From: JAGNHN01 sp964590645
GTDB taxonomy: Bacteria > Bacteroidota > Bacteroidia > Bacteroidales > JAGNHN01
Reading direction: 5' to 3'
Assembly: GCA_964590645.1 (NCBI GenBank)
Contig: CAZPYJ010000005.1
Span: forward strand, 62,001-126,000
Length of the DNA: 64,000 bases
Below, in pieces: positions 61,413 to 64,000 of the stretch. The notes beneath the pieces are model-generated. The model was not told the DNA's origin, ran no database searches, and was given only the letters and a program-made list of their open reading frames with translations. Each line of letters starts with the position of its first letter. Position 1 is the stretch's first letter. Both the position numbers and the translations under genes were made by a program.

Positions 61413-62459
61413 TTACTCGACAATGCTGACCGGATCTCCGTCCATCAGACGGGCCTGGCCGGCGATGATCAGTTGCATCCCGCTTTTGAGTTCATCGGAG
61501 ATTACTTCGACCATTTCATCCATACGACTTCCCGGCACCACATCGATCTTTCTGGCCACGCCGTCTTCATTAACAAAAACATAGCGATTGTTGGTGCCTT
61601 CCTGTTTCACGATGGCAATGGCCGGCACACGCAGGGCAGGTGCCGTACCCAGCATTATCCTGACCCTGGCAAACATCCCCGGCCGTAACTTTTCACCGGG
61701 ATTGTCCACGCGGACCTCCACCCGAAATGTCCGGGTCATCGCATCAATGGTGGGATAGACTTTTTCGATTACTCCGGAAAAAGTCATTTCGGGATAAATA
61801 TCGGAAAAGACCCCTGCTGTCATTCCTTCACAGATCAGCGGGAAATAGCGCTCTGAAATGCTCACCCGGGCCTTGAGGGGAGATATCTGCATCAGGGTCA
61901 GCACGGCGGCTTTGCCCGCCTGGGTATTAGGTGCACCCGAGTACAGCTCTCCCGATTCATAATAGGTATCGGTGACCAAACCCGAGAAAGGGGCGGTAAG
62001 GGTGGTGTTCTCCTCCAGATAGGCCACATTGGTCTCGGCCATCTCAAAAGCCATTTTGGCCTGATCCAATTGCTGCTTGGCAATGCTCTGCTGGCGGAAA
62101 AGAGTGTCGAGCCGTGCATAGTTCCTCCGGGCATCCTCCAGTTGCAGGCGGGCCTGATTGAGCTGGGTGCGGTCCATTTCCACCAGAACCTGTCCTTGTT
62201 TTACGCGCTCGGCCGCTTCCACATTGATTTTCTGAATGCGTCCGGGCTGGGCCGGTGCATAGTGCAATTCCTCGTATGCCATCAGGTTTGCGGTGTATTC
62301 CAGTGTGCGTTCAATGCTATCTTCGGAAAGCTGCATCACACGCACCGGGCGACTTTCTTTCTCCGCATCTGCTGCGGAGGGTGTTTGGGAAGCATTGTCG
62401 CATCCGAAAGCCAACACTGCCAGCAAGGCAAAGGGAATTATTTTTTGAAAGCTTTTCAT
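61413..62459 (-). CDS. RND periplasmic adaptor (membrane fusion) lipoprotein
   Basis: 348 residues. Lipobox AVLAFGC at Cys20. Barrel-sandwich/lipoyl halves lie at about 65-90 (QPGRIQKINVEAAERVKQGQVLVEMD) and about 155-190, around an alpha-helical hairpin (about 90-155, RLQLEDARRNYARLDTLFRQQSIAKQQLDQAK). The beta-barrel and membrane-proximal domains end the protein. It links the inner-membrane pump to TolC. Gap of 36 bp before the pump gene. Confidence 0.93.
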   Translation of the reverse strand: MKSFQKIIPFALLAVLAFGCDNASQTPSAADAEKESRPVRVMQLSEDSIERTLEYTANLMAYEELHYAPAQPGRIQKINVEAAERVKQGQVLVEMDRTQLNQARLQLEDARRNYARLDTLFRQQSIAKQQLDQAKMAFEMAETNVAYLEENTTLTAPFSGLVTDTYYESGELYSGAPNTQAGKAAVLTLMQISPLKARVSISERYFPLICEGMTAGVFSDIYPEMTFSGVIEKVYPTIDAMTRTFRVEVRVDNPGEKLRPGMFARVRIMLGTAPALRVPAIAIVKQEGTNNRYVFVNEDGVARKIDVVPGSRMDEMVEVISDELKSGMQLIIAGQARLMDGDPVSIVE

Positions 62460-62467
62460 TGGAAAGA

Positions 62468-63862
62468 TTATAACTGATTATACAATTTGTTGATTTTCAG
62501 GCGGGCCTGCAGCAATTCCATCGCAGCGCTCAGGTAATTGCTTTCGGCTTGCAGGTATTGTGTATTGGCCTGGGTAAGCTCCAGACTGGAGATCACGCCC
62601 TGGCGGTATTTATTGGTCATACTGTTGCGCAGGCGGGCTGCTACCTTCACATTCTCCTGTTGAAGTTGGTAATTGTCGAGGGCTGCCATCAACTCATTGC
62701 GCAACTGATTGTCTTGCAGTTTCAATTGCTCCGAAACAATTTCGCGGTCCCGTCGGGCCTGGTCCAGGGCAATTTTCGACTTCTCGAGCCGGGCTTTGCG
62801 CATCCCACTGGAATAGATGGGGATGCTCAGGTTGAGGCCGGCGGCGTGGTTCGGACTCAGGTCGAAGCCGGTGGTGAGGAGTTTTTCGGTATAGCTGTAA
62901 AAACCCGTCAGGCTGGGGGCATAGGCCCATTTCTCCATATCCACCTGCTTTTCCTGAAGGCGTTCTCTGGTTTGAATCATTCGATAGTTTGGATGTTGTT
63001 CCAGCGGAAAATTGCTGGCAAGGATACGGGTGGCTTCCTCTGCCGGGAGCAGGGCCGAGAGCGGGCTGCTTAGCAATACTTCGCGGTCGCTTTCAAGGCC
63101 AAGTTGGAAACGCAACATATTATAGCTAAGCAGAATGCCGCGTTCCATCGCCTGCTTCTGGTTGCGCAGCTGGGCCAGGCTCACACTGATCTGATCCACA
63201 TCTGTCTGCTCGGCCAATCCGGCCTGGTACATATTTTCGGTATGCTGACGCACTTCTTCCAGCAGGCCGATGTTTTCTTCCAGCACCTGATCCAGGGCTT
63301 CGTTCACCAGAATGAGATAATAGGTTCCCGAAACACTTTCTTTTACGTCAAGGGTGGAGAGGTCGGCGCTTTGCCTGGTGAGTTCTTCTGCCATCCTTGC
63401 CGTTTGAAGGCTGGCCCAATACTGGCCGCTGAAGAGAAGCTGTGAAAGCTGGAGCTGGGCGTTCGACTGGTCGGTCATCTCTATCGTGGTGGAAGAAGCA
63501 GAAGCAGAGGTAAGCGCTTCCAGAATCTTCAGCACTTCAATATCCCCGGCATCCAGCTTGGTAAAATCGATCTGCGGAAGCTGGGTTTGTCCAACCCCGC
63601 TAAATTCCAGGATGGCCTCATAATTGAAATTGGTCATATAATCCAGCTTTCCACTCACCTGGGGAAGGCCCTGTGCCCTGGCTTCCTTGAATTGCTGCTG
63701 AGCGATGCCCACCTCTGCCCGGGCATTCTGAAGGCTCAGATTGTGTTCCAGGGCGTATTCCTGCGCTTGCTCCAGGGAAAGGCGCAAAGGGGCCTGCTGT
63801 GCCTGAAGGGGCGCCAGGATCAGGATGGGCAGGAGCCTGAGTAGAAGAATCATTCGGTTCAT
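62468..63862 (-). CDS. TolC-family outer-membrane efflux protein
   Basis: 464 residues from ATG 63862 (ATG 63877 and 63853 are also possible); MNRMILLLRLLPILILAPLQAQ is the signal peptide. Two OEP repeats: LSLEQAQEYALEHNLSLQNARAEVGIAQQQFKEARAQGLPQVS and, in the second half, YQLQQENVKVAARLRNSMTNKYRQGVISSLELTQANTQYLQAESNYLSAAMELLQARLKINKLY (key parts only). It forms the outer-membrane duct; the adaptor gene follows 8 bp later. Confidence 0.93.
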   Translation of the reverse strand: MNRMILLLRLLPILILAPLQAQQAPLRLSLEQAQEYALEHNLSLQNARAEVGIAQQQFKEARAQGLPQVSGKLDYMTNFNYEAILEFSGVGQTQLPQIDFTKLDAGDIEVLKILEALTSASASSTTIEMTDQSNAQLQLSQLLFSGQYWASLQTARMAEELTRQSADLSTLDVKESVSGTYYLILVNEALDQVLEENIGLLEEVRQHTENMYQAGLAEQTDVDQISVSLAQLRNQKQAMERGILLSYNMLRFQLGLESDREVLLSSPLSALLPAEEATRILASNFPLEQHPNYRMIQTRERLQEKQVDMEKWAYAPSLTGFYSYTEKLLTTGFDLSPNHAAGLNLSIPIYSSGMRKARLEKSKIALDQARRDREIVSEQLKLQDNQLRNELMAALDNYQLQQENVKVAARLRNSMTNKYRQGVISSLELTQANTQYLQAESNYLSAAMELLQARLKINKLYNQL

Positions 63863-63903
63863 ATTGTTCGGTAACATTTGAACAGGATATTTAGGTTCAC
63901 GTA

Positions 63904-64000
63904 TTATTTATTATGAAGATAGCTTGTTTTGAGCCGCTCCATTTCTGCCAGAAAGAAGTCGGTGATTTGCTGCAGTTCTTTAAAAAAGAGGACCGTTCGT
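63904..64000 (-). CDS. TetR-family regulator, C-terminal end (rest outside window)
   Basis: The frame is open to the right edge and ends ...TVLFFKELQQITDFF then AEMERLKTSYLHNK and TAA. This is the usual tail of TetR/AcrR regulators that precede TolC-adaptor-RND operons in Bacteroidota. The DNA-binding domain is off the window, so the call rests on 32 residues and context. Confidence 0.5.
   Translation of the reverse strand, partial: RTVLFFKELQQITDFFLAEMERLKTSYLHNK

Overview
The window is chromosomal DNA of a Bacteroidota bacterium. A member of the Saprospiria or a related environmental lineage is likely, but genus level is a guess. The evidence is threefold. At least ten genes, including all three tRNA genes, carry the Bacteroidota -7 promoter box TAnnTTTG. 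Three proteins end in a type IX secretion (T9SS) sorting domain. Typical Bacteroidota families are present: DUF4270, DUF3109, FecR/ECF sigma pairs, a TonB receptor with a CarboxypepD-like N-terminus, and propeller-fused LytS-type kinases. One 100-N scaffold gap lies at 1088-1187.

Layout. 0-6.7 kb: the end of a T9SS protein, the gap between two identical 49-bp repeats, a gingipain-like C25 peptidase, then a divergent ECF sigma factor with a zinc-finger/TonB-C anti-sigma protein. 6.7-10.7 kb: tRNA-Thr, a HigB/HigA toxin-antitoxin pair with a visible dyad operator, a PD-(D/E)XK nuclease-like protein, and repeat-rich intergenic DNA. 10.7-22.4 kb: a degenerate Rieske-like lipoprotein, a propeller/LytS kinase whose signal peptide is written in an (CCCTAT)8 repeat, an SDR, then a GT5 starch-synthase-like protein, DUF4270 and glmS in one likely operon, a TMTC-like TPR glycosyltransferase and DUF3109. 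22.4-27.4 kb: tRNA-Lys, then a 131-bp tandem duplication carrying the tRNA 3' end plus terminator, then a two-gene McrBC system in which McrB has an EVE domain. 27.5-41 kb: mostly core genes (LamG/T9SS protein, uridine-kinase-like protein, PLP enzyme, CBM9 protein, SLC12-like transporter, DHOD-like protein, an OmpR-type two-component system, pth, rplY, prs).

41-43.1 kb: an AAA/DUF4143 ATPase between two decayed copies of the end of another ATPase gene, then tRNA-Leu. 43.2-46.1 kb: a tightly overlapping four-gene operon (START-like, DUF2062, SDR, epimerase). 46.2-54.2 kb: an ECF sigma - FecR - STN/surface-repeat operon, divergent from a TonB receptor followed by a lipoprotein inorganic pyrophosphatase and a lipoprotein metallophosphoesterase; together these suggest a phosphate-scavenging set. 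54.3-57.9 kb: a low-GC, cassette-like stretch (SnoaL-like, KilA-N between direct repeats, DUF2225-like, RhuM and a 31-codon hsdR-like remnant). 58-64 kb: a TetR - TolC - adaptor - RND - PII-like efflux operon.

The most unusual signals are: four TTAA(C/A) boxes at exact 10-bp spacing between the two-component promoter and a possible small RNA; the duplicated tRNA-Lys 3' end/terminator module beside McrBC; CCCTNT-family hexamer repeats inside three coding regions; promoter boxes only 4-6 nt from start codons, suggesting leaderless mRNAs; the sigma/FecR system with a non-TonB repeat protein; and the KilA-N/RhuM cassette region.
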